A stretch of 7,490 bases of DNA, taken from Oscillospiraceae bacterium. GTDB lineage: Bacteria; Bacillota; Clostridia; Oscillospirales; Acutalibacteraceae. Each line of letters starts with the position of its first letter. The first letter of the stretch is position 1. Both the position numbers and the translations under genes were made by a program. This document shows positions 1 through 6,578 of the stretch, piece after piece. The stretch covers positions 1-7,490 of the forward strand of contig CADBOL010000222.1 of NCBI GenBank assembly GCA_902796295.1. The letters run 5' to 3'. Under the pieces are notes generated by a model that was given only the letters and a program-made list of their open reading frames with translations, searched no databases and was not told where the DNA came from.

Positions 1-3000
1 CGTCTTCCATAAGTGTTATTGCCTCTTTATCCTCAGCCACAACTCCGTCCATTCTTGAGCTTTTCTTTTTGTCATTTTCATTGTCATCGTTATTGATAAT
101 GCTGCTGTCTGCGATGTAATAGAGTATTCCGGCGGGTATAAAACTGCCGAATCTTTTTTCTCTGTCTTTTACGAGAGCAAACAGATATATGAGCATCTGA
201 AGATTGAAACCTTTGATTACATTGTCAAATCGGAATTCTTTATTGCCTGTTTTGTAATCGATAATACGCAGATATTTTTTGCCCGTCTCACTGCTTACGG
301 CAGTATCAACTCTGTCTATTTTTCCGTTTACCGTAACGCTTCCGTCGCTTCCTTCGGGCACATAACCTTCAATCTCATATTCAAACGCTTTGGGTCTGAA
401 TTTGCTGTGCCTGAATTCCGTTATAATTCTCTGTATGATTTCGCCTGCAACTTTTTTCAGAACGGAATACTGATATTTGACTCTCTCGCTGTCAAGAGAG
501 CCGGCAGTATAAGTTTCAATATATTTATCGGATATATTTGAAATCAGCACGGCTATTTCACCGTCACTCATTTCCGAGAGCGCGTCTACTCCGGGATCTT
601 TCAGCAGAATTTCAAGAATCAGATGAGTGATGTTTCCTATCTGAATACTGTCGAGCTGTGCCTGCCTGAGTGTATTTAATCCGAGAGTGTATTTGCAGAA
701 ATATCTGAAACCGCACTGATAGAATGTTTCTATTCTTGATGCGGAAAGATTAAGCTTGTCATTAAACAGTCTCTTTATGACCTCGGGGCTGCCGAGCCTG
801 AAATCACGCAGATGTTTGGCTCTTTCAAGAGATTCAAGCCTGTTTCTGCTGCCTTCTTCTTCGCTGAAATATGTTTCAAGCGCATTTTCAAGCATTTTGT
901 CAGCGGTTTTGGCGTACTGCTCAAACGCCGGCTGATTTCCCTCTATGAAGAATAATCCGCCGAGTGATTCATAACTGTGCTCACCGATATTTTTAAACAG
1001 CTTTTTTATTCTGATATAGAATTCGGACGGATTCATCTCACCGCCGTTAATATCGGAGCGAGAGCAGGTGATATAAAGCTTTTCGCTCGGGCAGCAGAGA
1101 GAAGAGTATACTATAAGCTTTTCATCGGCAAGCTTCCATTCGGGAGAATCCGAAAGTTCGAGACCTATCTCCGTCATTTTTTCTCTGTCTTTGATATTAA
1201 GAGCGGAAACAGTCTTCGGCTCAAGCGGGAAAACGCCCTCGTTTGCGCCGAGAATCAAAACCGCGCGGGGAGAGCTTATCCGGATTCTGTCGGCTGAGCC
1301 GATTATTATCTCATCAAGGCCCTGCGGCAGAGTGCCGACAGTCTGTACTGACAGCATTATTTCAAAATAATCCGAGAGTTTTTTAGCCGTGATTTTTTCG
1401 CTTTCGATTATGTTGCACAGCTCGCTGAGAATATCGGTCATTATATCCCACATTCTCTCGAGCTCAAGCGCGGCGCCCTCCTCGCCGTCATCTGCAAGAG
1501 ACTGAGCGAGCGAAACGGTTTTTTTGCGAAGCCCCGATTTTTCAAGCATATCCCAGAGAGCCGGGAGAGCTTCGGCTCCCTTGACTCCTCCGCGTATCTT
1601 CAGCCTGAATTCCTCTACCGGTTTCAGGGCTTTGTCTTTTACTCTGTTAAGATAATCGAGAATTGCCTCCGCTGTTTCATCTGTATCTCCGAAGCCGGAC
1701 GGGTTGCTCTTCCATCTGTCGAGCCATTTCTTGCCGCTTATATTCCATACGAATGCGTAGTTTTCAATTGCCGAGACATCCCCATCGGATATCCCGGAGA
1801 GACCGGATTTAAGATATCTCATTACAGAATCGGTGCTGAAATTATCGGCCGCCGCAGCGAGAACAGCGCTCACGGCGTTGATTACAGGCGATACATCCGC
1901 GCTCTTGCGGTAATCCTCATATACAGGTATACCGGCTTTTTTCAGAGCAGATTTAAGCGGTCTTTCATACGATTCGGCTCTTCTGACTATAACGGCGATA
2001 TCTCTGCATCTGAAACCGTTTTCTCTTATGAGTTTTTTGATGACGGCAGCGGCGGTCTCACACTCGGCATAGATATCCGGCGCGTTGAAAAGAGTAATGT
2101 TTTCGCATTCTCCCTCATATATTTCATCATTATCGCTTGAAATGATTTTTTCAAGGTGTTTAAGCTCAGGCGATTTATATCTTTCAAATTTTTCGGGATA
2201 TATAATATCATATTTACTGTCTTTTTCCGGATTTGCTTTTTTGAGCTCCGCTATAATTCTGCCGGCTGTGCGCTTTGTTTTTGCAAATGTCTCCGTCATT
2301 ATTTCGGCAGAAGAATCGCAGTTAACGAGATTATCACAGCTCAGCGAAATATAAACTTCATCGCTTCTAGCGAGGATATGATTTATTATCATAAATTCCT
2401 GAGCGGTAAATCCTCTGAATGAATCAATGAATACTATTCTTCCGCTGAGATATGCGTCAAGCTCCGCGACTCCGGCAAGCTCTGTAAGAGCATCCTCGGG
2501 ATTGAAGAAAGAATCATTTACTCTCGAATCGAATGCCTTGATTATTTCCGATATATCGCAGAGTTTTGCTTTAAGAAGCGAATCGGGCATCTGAGCTGTT
2601 TTTTCATCAATCATTTCGGGGGAAATGGCGTTTTGCCTGAATTCGGATTCAAGCGAGAGAAAACTTTTGACAGACGAGATTCTGTCAGCGTGCTTTGCGT
2701 AGACGACGAGCTTGTCTTTCACGTCATTCAGAGCCATACTCATAAGCACGGCCGATGAAGCGGCGCTCAGTCTCTCTTTATACTGACGGCCCGCTTTGCC
2801 GAGTATCGTCTCGGCAAGCGACGTGAACGTGATAACGCTGACTTTATTGGCTGAATACTCGCCGATATATGAAAGAAGCTTTTTTTCACTTGTAAAAGAA
2901 TACTGCTCGGGTACAATCAGAGAAATCCTGTCTTTTCCGCTTTTTGTGTATTTATCAATCAGTTCAAGTATCTTTTGGGATTTTCCGGTGCCTGAACCGC

Positions 3001-3019
3001 CGAGAATAAAGTGTAACAT
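1..3019 (-). CDS. addB: AddB, helicase-like/nuclease subunit of the AddAB (RexAB) recombination complex; partial, C-terminus off the left edge
   Basis: AddB pairs with AddA to form the helicase-nuclease that resects double-strand breaks up to Chi for RecA loading; it acts in the cytoplasm. I checked the frame codon by codon: 1006 codons without a stop to the window edge. Seen: Walker A GGSGTGKS at residues 7-14; a Walker-B-like stretch VFIDSFRGFT around D199; an AddB-typical middle region (about 303-390) with DIAVIVRR and later GIPVYEDYRKS; GANEGVFP at 591-598; and the RecB-family nuclease domain with GKIDRVD (D902), IIDYKTG (D921, K923) and LQMLIYL (Q941). C769 in YQCGFRYFC matches the first iron-sulfur-cluster cysteine; the other three normally sit near the C-terminus and are outside. 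Family members are about 1150 residues, so roughly 140 are missing. The start at 3019 is supported by AAAGGAG (3031-3025) five bases upstream and by Walker A at the usual distance. addA is expected further left. The order of motifs leaves little doubt. Confidence 0.95.
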   Translation of the reverse strand, partial: MLHFILGGSGTGKSQKILELIDKYTKSGKDRISLIVPEQYSFTSEKKLLSYIGEYSANKVSVITFTSLAETILGKAGRQYKERLSAASSAVLMSMALNDVKDKLVVYAKHADRISSVKSFLSLESEFRQNAISPEMIDEKTAQMPDSLLKAKLCDISEIIKAFDSRVNDSFFNPEDALTELAGVAELDAYLSGRIVFIDSFRGFTAQEFMIINHILARSDEVYISLSCDNLVNCDSSAEIMTETFAKTKRTAGRIIAELKKANPEKDSKYDIIYPEKFERYKSPELKHLEKIISSDNDEIYEGECENITLFNAPDIYAECETAAAVIKKLIRENGFRCRDIAVIVRRAESYERPLKSALKKAGIPVYEDYRKSADVSPVINAVSAVLAAAADNFSTDSVMRYLKSGLSGISDGDVSAIENYAFVWNISGKKWLDRWKSNPSGFGDTDETAEAILDYLNRVKDKALKPVEEFRLKIRGGVKGAEALPALWDMLEKSGLRKKTVSLAQSLADDGEEGAALELERMWDIMTDILSELCNIIESEKITAKKLSDYFEIMLSVQTVGTLPQGLDEIIIGSADRIRISSPRAVLILGANEGVFPLEPKTVSALNIKDREKMTEIGLELSDSPEWKLADEKLIVYSSLCCPSEKLYITCSRSDINGGEMNPSEFYIRIKKLFKNIGEHSYESLGGLFFIEGNQPAFEQYAKTADKMLENALETYFSEEEGSRNRLESLERAKHLRDFRLGSPEVIKRLFNDKLNLSASRIETFYQCGFRYFCKYTLGLNTLRQAQLDSIQIGNITHLILEILLKDPGVDALSEMSDGEIAVLISNISDKYIETYTAGSLDSERVKYQYSVLKKVAGEIIQRIITEFRHSKFRPKAFEYEIEGYVPEGSDGSVTVNGKIDRVDTAVSSETGKKYLRIIDYKTGNKEFRFDNVIKGFNLQMLIYLFALVKDREKRFGSFIPAGILYYIADSSIINNDDNENDKKKSSRMDGVVAEDKEAITLMED

Positions 3020-3062
3020 AAATGCTCCTTTCAAGTCGGTAAATCAATGTTAAATCTAAAAT

Positions 3063-3086
3063 AAGCCACCTCAGGTAAGGTGGCTT
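3063..3086 (-). terminator. Hairpin at the end of the lipid kinase gene: candidate terminator or attenuator before addB
   Basis: A perfect 9-bp inverted repeat (AAGCCACCT at 3063-3071, AGGTGGCTT at 3078-3086) encloses a 6-base loop. It contains the kinase's last codons and its TGA stop. On the minus strand it is followed by ATTTTAGATTTAA, an AU-rich but interrupted tail, so termination may be incomplete. On the plus strand it is followed by a T-rich stretch, but no plus-strand gene reads into it. It lies about 30 bases upstream of the addB ribosome binding site, so it could also tune read-through into addB or protect the 3' end of the kinase mRNA. The repeat is directly visible; the function is inferred. 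Confidence 0.6.
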
Positions 3087-4261
3087 TCTTCTTCGTTTTC
3101 GATTTTTGCTTCCGGCTGATCAGAAATTTCGGCTTCGGAAGCGGGAGCCGGTTCATTTTCGGAAGATTCATCGGAGGGGATTTCTCCGGCTTCCTGCACG
3201 CCGTCGTCTTTTGCTTTGTTTCTCCTGAGAAACTTGGCAAGTCTTTCGCCTTTTTCAGCTTTTTCTTCTTTGTCGCCTTCGTCATCATTATCGGCGGGTT
3301 TTTCTTTTACTTTAAAATCGGATACGTCGGATTCTTTGCCCTCAAAGAGAGAATTCGGTCCGCTGATAACATCTATGGCTCTTTTAAGGACAGAGAATCT
3401 GACTTCTTTCGGCGTGCCGCCGTATTCTCCGTCAAGAGTCCAGGGCACGCCCTTGTCAAATGTCATTTTTATATTTGAGCTTTTGAGGAAAAGAAGCTTG
3501 TTGCCGTCAAATTTGCGCTGTTTAATCTGCTGGAAAATGGAAAACGCTTCAAGAGGGCTGTTGAGTCTTCTGACGAGCAAAAGCTCAAATTTACCGTCGT
3601 CAAGACGGATATCGTTTCTGTCAAATTTGAAGATGCCGGCAACGGATGTTGAGTTTGATATAGCTCCGAAATAAAAATCATCTTCAATTACATTGTCATC
3701 ATATTCAATCTTGATGTGTATGGGCTTTACGCTCTTGAGAGCGGGGATAAGGTGAATTACAAATCCGTTGATGACATAAGCGGTGTGACCGAGCAGATTC
3801 TTCAGCTTTTGAGGAGTGTTATAGGAATACTCAACTCCCACGCCGAATGAAGCGACATAGCAGAAAAATCTGTTGTTGAACATGCCGAGGTCATATGTAT
3901 GAGTCTTGCCTTCAATTATCGTATCGGTGGCTTTTACAATATCTGTGGGCAGACCTATTGTATTTGCAAGGTCGTTTGTTGAGCCGGCGGGAATATATCC
4001 TATTGGAACTCGTCTTGACAGGCTCATGACTCCGTTGATTGTTTCGTTGAAGGTACCGTCGCCGCCGCAGCAGACAACCATATCGTGGTCGCCGATATAA
4101 TTCTTAACGAATTCTGTGGCGTCACCGCTTTTGGTGGTGGTCTTGATTGTGAATTCATAATCTGCCGTTGAAAACCTGTCAACTATGTCAAAGGTGTATG
4201 ATTTACCTTTTGTACGTCCGGCTGTAGGGTTTACAATTAAAAGAACTTTTTTCTTTTCCAT
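3071..4261 (-). CDS. Diacylglycerol kinase family lipid kinase (DgkB/YegS type) with a charged C-terminal extension
   Basis: Predicted to phosphorylate diacylglycerol, or a related lipid, with ATP at the inner face of the membrane, giving phosphatidic acid. Seen in its 396 residues: a nucleotide-fold start LLIVNPTAG (7-15), the family signature GGDGT (66-70), AGSTNDLA (92-99), YDLG (123-126), LDDGKFEL (220-227) and LDGEY (276-280), whose acidic residues match metal-binding and catalytic positions known in DgkB-type kinases. The catalytic fold ends near residue 303, the usual family length. The remaining 90 or so residues are rich in D, E and K, with a short basic amphipathic stretch at 334-351, and look disordered. 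There is no signal peptide or membrane segment. The start is fixed by NPTAG at residue 11 and GAGG (4272-4269) seven bases upstream. It has its own promoter and is divergent from a glycerophosphotransferase gene, which fits recycling of diacylglycerol released during lipoteichoic acid synthesis. The exact lipid substrate (diacylglycerol, undecaprenol or other) cannot be read from the sequence. Confidence 0.92.
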   Translation of the reverse strand: MEKKKVLLIVNPTAGRTKGKSYTFDIVDRFSTADYEFTIKTTTKSGDATEFVKNYIGDHDMVVCCGGDGTFNETINGVMSLSRRVPIGYIPAGSTNDLANTIGLPTDIVKATDTIIEGKTHTYDLGMFNNRFFCYVASFGVGVEYSYNTPQKLKNLLGHTAYVINGFVIHLIPALKSVKPIHIKIEYDDNVIEDDFYFGAISNSTSVAGIFKFDRNDIRLDDGKFELLLVRRLNSPLEAFSIFQQIKQRKFDGNKLLFLKSSNIKMTFDKGVPWTLDGEYGGTPKEVRFSVLKRAIDVISGPNSLFEGKESDVSDFKVKEKPADNDDEGDKEEKAEKGERLAKFLRRNKAKDDGVQEAGEIPSDESSENEPAPASEAEISDQPEAKIENEEESHLT

Positions 4262-4294
4262 AAGAGAACCTCGCTGAAGGGATTGGTAAATGGG

Positions 4295-4323
4295 ATTATA
4301 TCACAATAATATTAAAAAAGCAA
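4295..4323 (-). promoter_or_regulatory. Sigma-A-like promoter for the lipid kinase gene, with extended -10
   Basis: On the minus strand, TTGCTT (4323-4318) is followed after exactly 17 bases by a perfect TATAAT (4300-4295). The -10 is preceded by TG plus one base, an extended -10 motif (TGATATAAT). Transcription would begin near 4288, leaving a leader of about 27 bases with GAGG seven bases before the start codon. Confidence 0.7.
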
Positions 4324-4333
4324 ATAAATTTAT
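4324..4333. promoter_or_regulatory. Short AT palindrome between the two divergent -35 boxes, possible operator
   Basis: ATAAATTTAT is a perfect 10-bp palindrome filling almost exactly the 11-bp gap between the -35 box of the minus-strand promoter (4318-4323) and that of the plus-strand promoter (4335-4340). A protein bound here would touch both promoters. In a spacer this AT-rich such a palindrome can easily arise by chance, so the operator role is a weak inference. Confidence 0.2.
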
Positions 4334-4334
4334 A

Positions 4335-4363
4335 TTGATTTAAACTTATAAAAAATATATAAT
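4335..4363 (+). promoter_or_regulatory. Sigma-A-like promoter for the plus-strand glycerophosphotransferase gene
   Basis: TTGATT (4335-4340), a 17-base spacer, then a perfect TATAAT (4358-4363). Transcription would start at about 4369-4371, only 8-10 bases before the ATG at 4379, which gives an unusually short leader. It is back-to-back with the kinase promoter; the -35 boxes are 11 bp apart, so the two could be co-regulated or compete for polymerase. Confidence 0.7.
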
Positions 4364-4369
4364 TACAGC

Positions 4370-4375
4370 GGTGAT
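4370..4375 (+). promoter_or_regulatory. Off-centre Shine-Dalgarno sequence of the plus-strand gene
   Basis: There is no GGAGG before the ATG at 4379. GGTGAT matches the downstream half of the extended anti-16S complement (GGAGGTGATC). When aligned on that sequence its GG pair sits seven bases from the ATG, a normal distance. It would lie at the very 5' end of the mRNA predicted from the promoter, so initiation may be weak or behave almost as leaderless. Confidence 0.45.
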
Positions 4376-4378
4376 TAT

Positions 4379-5497
4379 ATGAAAAGTATTCTGAAAAAAA
4401 TAATACCCGGGTCTGCAAGACGCGCCTTCCTCGTGTTTCTTAACCGGCTCTGGGTATTTATATGCAGTCATCTGAAACTTAAAAACAGAGTATTATTCTA
4501 TACCGTAAGAAGCGATAACGGTCTTACAGACAACGCGAAAATCCTTTATGATTCGCTTGACTGCGAAAAAATCATTTACGCTCACAAGCCTCCTCATTTT
4601 AAACCCGATAAGGTTGAGGCTTATTATAAAATTCTGACAAGCAAAGTCATCGTGACAGATGATTACTGCAGATATATGAGAGCGCTGAAGCTCAGACCCG
4701 GTCAGAAACTTTTGCAGATATGGCACGGATGCGGCTTTTTCAAGTGCTTTGCGCTTGATGCGGTAAAAGATTCAGAGAGGAATTATGAGCTTGCGGCTCA
4801 TTCACAATACTCGGCAGTTGCCGTGACCAGCGAAAAGAGCGCGGATGTATTCGCAAAGGCATTCGGTATTGACCGCAGTAAATGCATTGTGACCGGTATT
4901 CCGAGAAATGATGAATTAATAAACAATTCGGAAAACCTGAAGGATGTTTTCTTTAATGAAAATCCCGGATTCAAAAACAAACGGATATATCTGTATTGTC
5001 CGACATTCAGAGAGCAGGGAGGGGAAAGGGTAAAATTTGACCCCTGTATCGACTGGGAAAAGCTCAGCGCCTCTCTTGAGGATGATGAAATATTCATTAT
5101 TTCGCGCCATCCGCTTGCGGATTATAAGCTGACAGACCGTGATTTCGGCAATATTAAAGATCTTACAGATGTGCCGACCTTGAATCTTGTGAGCGCCTCA
5201 TCCGTTTTTATTACTGATTATTCATCGAGTGTTCACGATGCCGTTCTGCTCAATAAACCCGTTGTGTTTTACTGCCCTGATTACAAAAGCTATGAGAGAA
5301 ATCTTTATATCGCGATTCCGGATGATCTTCCCGGTGAGTTTGCGGTGTCAGACTGCGAACTGCTTGAAAAAATCAGAAGAGCTCCTTCAATGACAGAGAG
5401 TGATAAGTATCAGACTTTCAAAAAAGAACAGCTCGGTGCCTGTGACGGCCATTCACTCGAAAGGCTTAAGGGGCTTATTGAAGAATGGATGAAATAA
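4379..5497 (+). CDS. CDP-glycerol glycerophosphotransferase family protein (TagF/TarF-like, PF04464 type)
   Basis: Members transfer glycerol-phosphate, or another polyol-phosphate, from a CDP-linked donor to a membrane-bound acceptor at the cytoplasmic face during teichoic acid or related surface-polymer synthesis. In 372 residues I see the family motifs in order: QIWHGCG (113-119, H116), TGIPRND (172-178), YCPTFRE (206-212), SRHPLADY (242-249, H244), ITDYSSS (278-284) and a following PVVFYCPDYKSY (294-305). The two histidines correspond to those essential in TagF. The N-terminus (about 16-32) is a hydrophobic and aromatic helix that could dock on the membrane; there is no signal peptide. The length fits a stand-alone catalytic domain without the extra N-terminal region of full polymerases, so it may be a primase-like or side-group enzyme. 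The ATG at 4379 is supported by a promoter and an off-centre Shine-Dalgarno. Its 3' end overlaps the convergent paralogue by 23 bp. Family is firm; donor and acceptor are unknown. Confidence 0.9.
   Translation: MKSILKKIIPGSARRAFLVFLNRLWVFICSHLKLKNRVLFYTVRSDNGLTDNAKILYDSLDCEKIIYAHKPPHFKPDKVEAYYKILTSKVIVTDDYCRYMRALKLRPGQKLLQIWHGCGFFKCFALDAVKDSERNYELAAHSQYSAVAVTSEKSADVFAKAFGIDRSKCIVTGIPRNDELINNSENLKDVFFNENPGFKNKRIYLYCPTFREQGGERVKFDPCIDWEKLSASLEDDEIFIISRHPLADYKLTDRDFGNIKDLTDVPTLNLVSASSVFITDYSSSVHDAVLLNKPVVFYCPDYKSYERNLYIAIPDDLPGEFAVSDCELLEKIRRAPSMTESDKYQTFKKEQLGACDGHSLERLKGLIEEWMK
5475..5497. other. 23-bp overlap of two convergent coding regions
   Basis: The plus-strand gene reads EEWMK then TAA (5495-5497). 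The minus-strand gene reads SSILQ then TAA (5477-5475) through the same bases. Each mRNA's end is therefore antisense to the other's coding end, and there is no intergenic space for a conventional terminator. Confidence 0.9.
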
Positions 5498-6575
5498 CAG
5501 CTTCGTATATTCTCTGAGAGCTTTTATCATCAAGATAATCAAAATTGAAATTCCTGAACCCGGTACATTTTTCCGAGGTCCGGGAATTTTTTATTTCTCC
5601 GGGCAAATCTCTGTAATCTGTGATTACCGGTCCCGGCACATAAGATTTATAGTCATAGTAAAAAGATCTGCCGTTTTCAAATTCATCAAGATCAAACGCA
5701 TAAAAAATGCAGGGCTTTGAAAGCAGAGCAAAATTCATACAGACAGAAGAATAATCGGTTATAAGCATATCGGAAATAACCGTCAGTTCATTGATGTCAT
5801 AATCCGTAACGTTGATTAAGCCTTCCGGTATAACCGAGGAGTGAATACGCGGATGAAGTTTTATCATAAGGGCATATTCGTCACCGAGTTCATTTTTCAA
5901 GAATTCAAAATCCGTTCCGGAGAGAAGGCGGCTGTCCGCTTCATCATTATCTCTGAAAGTCGGAGCGTAGAGGATAAGTTTTTTCCCTTTTGCTTCCGGG
6001 TAAATTTCATCAAAAGACCTGCGAAGATCTGTGGAATTACGGTTTCTTATAAGGTAATCACAGCGCGGTGAACCGAGAGCTTTGATTTTTGATTCATCTG
6101 CTCCGAAGGCCTCTGCGTAGACAGAATTAACGTTTTGTGATGTGGTGACAATACAGTCCAATCTGCCGGTGCATTTTATGAGCCTTTGAGCGATTTCATC
6201 GGGGATATCTGTTGCAAGACCGAATTTTTTAAAAGCTCCCTCACCGTGCCACAGCTGAGTTACGACCGTCCCTTTTTTGAATTTCATATCGGCCATCGGC
6301 ATGAAATTATCGTTCAGGAAAATATATTCCGAAGTAGCCAGAATCCTCGATTTATTCAGAATAAAGCCGATGAATCCTGTTACGGAGCCTCGCGGAACGG
6401 ATATTTCCCTTATGTCGTATCCGCCTTTTGATTCAATATATCTTTTAAGTTCGCGCAGTGAATCATGCTCGCTTTCGGGATGCGGAGCGAGCAGTGAAAT
6501 GCGATTTTTTCTGACAGGCAGAATCGTGTAAAGATTAAAGAGGAGTGCGAAAAGTCTGTAAAATATTTTTTTCAT
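5475..6575 (-). CDS. CDP-glycerol glycerophosphotransferase family protein (TagF/TarF-like, PF04464 type), second copy
   Basis: Same family and likely role as the convergent neighbour: polyol-phosphate transfer from a CDP-activated donor to a membrane-bound or glycan acceptor at the inner membrane face. In 366 residues: a hydrophobic N-terminal helix (about 4-20), QLWHGEG (107-113, H110) followed by AFKKFG, LGSPRCD (167-173), YAPTFRD (203-209), KLHPR (239-243, H241), ITDYSS (272-277), IFYAFDLDEF (290-299), NGRSFYYDY (301-309, matching the family's RG-FYFD element) and PGP (314-316). All key residues are present, so it is probably active. It is the more canonical of the two copies, which are clearly diverged rather than a recent duplication. 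The ATG at 6575 has AAAGG (6587-6583) seven bases upstream, inside the preceding gene, whose TGA ends only three bases before the ATG; the two are surely co-transcribed and probably translationally coupled. The promoter is outside the window. Confidence 0.92.
   Translation of the reverse strand: MKKIFYRLFALLFNLYTILPVRKNRISLLAPHPESEHDSLRELKRYIESKGGYDIREISVPRGSVTGFIGFILNKSRILATSEYIFLNDNFMPMADMKFKKGTVVTQLWHGEGAFKKFGLATDIPDEIAQRLIKCTGRLDCIVTTSQNVNSVYAEAFGADESKIKALGSPRCDYLIRNRNSTDLRRSFDEIYPEAKGKKLILYAPTFRDNDEADSRLLSGTDFEFLKNELGDEYALMIKLHPRIHSSVIPEGLINVTDYDINELTVISDMLITDYSSVCMNFALLSKPCIFYAFDLDEFENGRSFYYDYKSYVPGPVITDYRDLPGEIKNSRTSEKCTGFRNFNFDYLDDKSSQRIYEAVISSILQ
5558..5592 (+). terminator. Weak candidate terminator for the plus-strand gene, inside the convergent gene
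   Basis: About 60 bases past the plus-strand stop, ACCCGG (5558-5563) can pair with CCG-A-GGT (5573-5579, one bulged base). Alternatively CCCGG (5559-5563) can pair with CCGGG (5580-5584). Six T follow at 5587-5592. The stems are short and compete with one another, and the region is coding on the other strand, so this is only a possibility. Confidence 0.25.
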
Positions 6576-6578
6576 AAA

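Noticed and set aside
977..1297. Plus-strand open frame of 106 codons inside addB
   Set aside because: It lies fully antisense to a well-supported addB region (including GANEGVFP), has no ribosome binding site and shows no recognisable motif. The other plus-strand frames within 2085-3053 are rejected for the same reasons.
3080..3674. Two overlapping plus-strand open frames rich in Phe and Ser
   Set aside because: Their composition mirrors the Lys/Glu-rich tail and C-terminal half of the lipid kinase on the other strand; long antisense frames are expected opposite GAA/AAA-rich coding DNA. The Phe-rich stretch is not a convincing membrane protein.
4262..4378. Riboswitch or leader RNA in the intergenic spacer
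   Set aside because: Both predicted leaders are under 30 bases and the spacer is simple AT-rich promoter DNA; there is no room for an aptamer.
5410..5474. Possible terminator for the minus-strand glycerophosphotransferase inside the plus-strand gene
   Set aside because: A run of six T on the minus strand (5425-5420) exists, but I found no adjacent stem longer than three base pairs.
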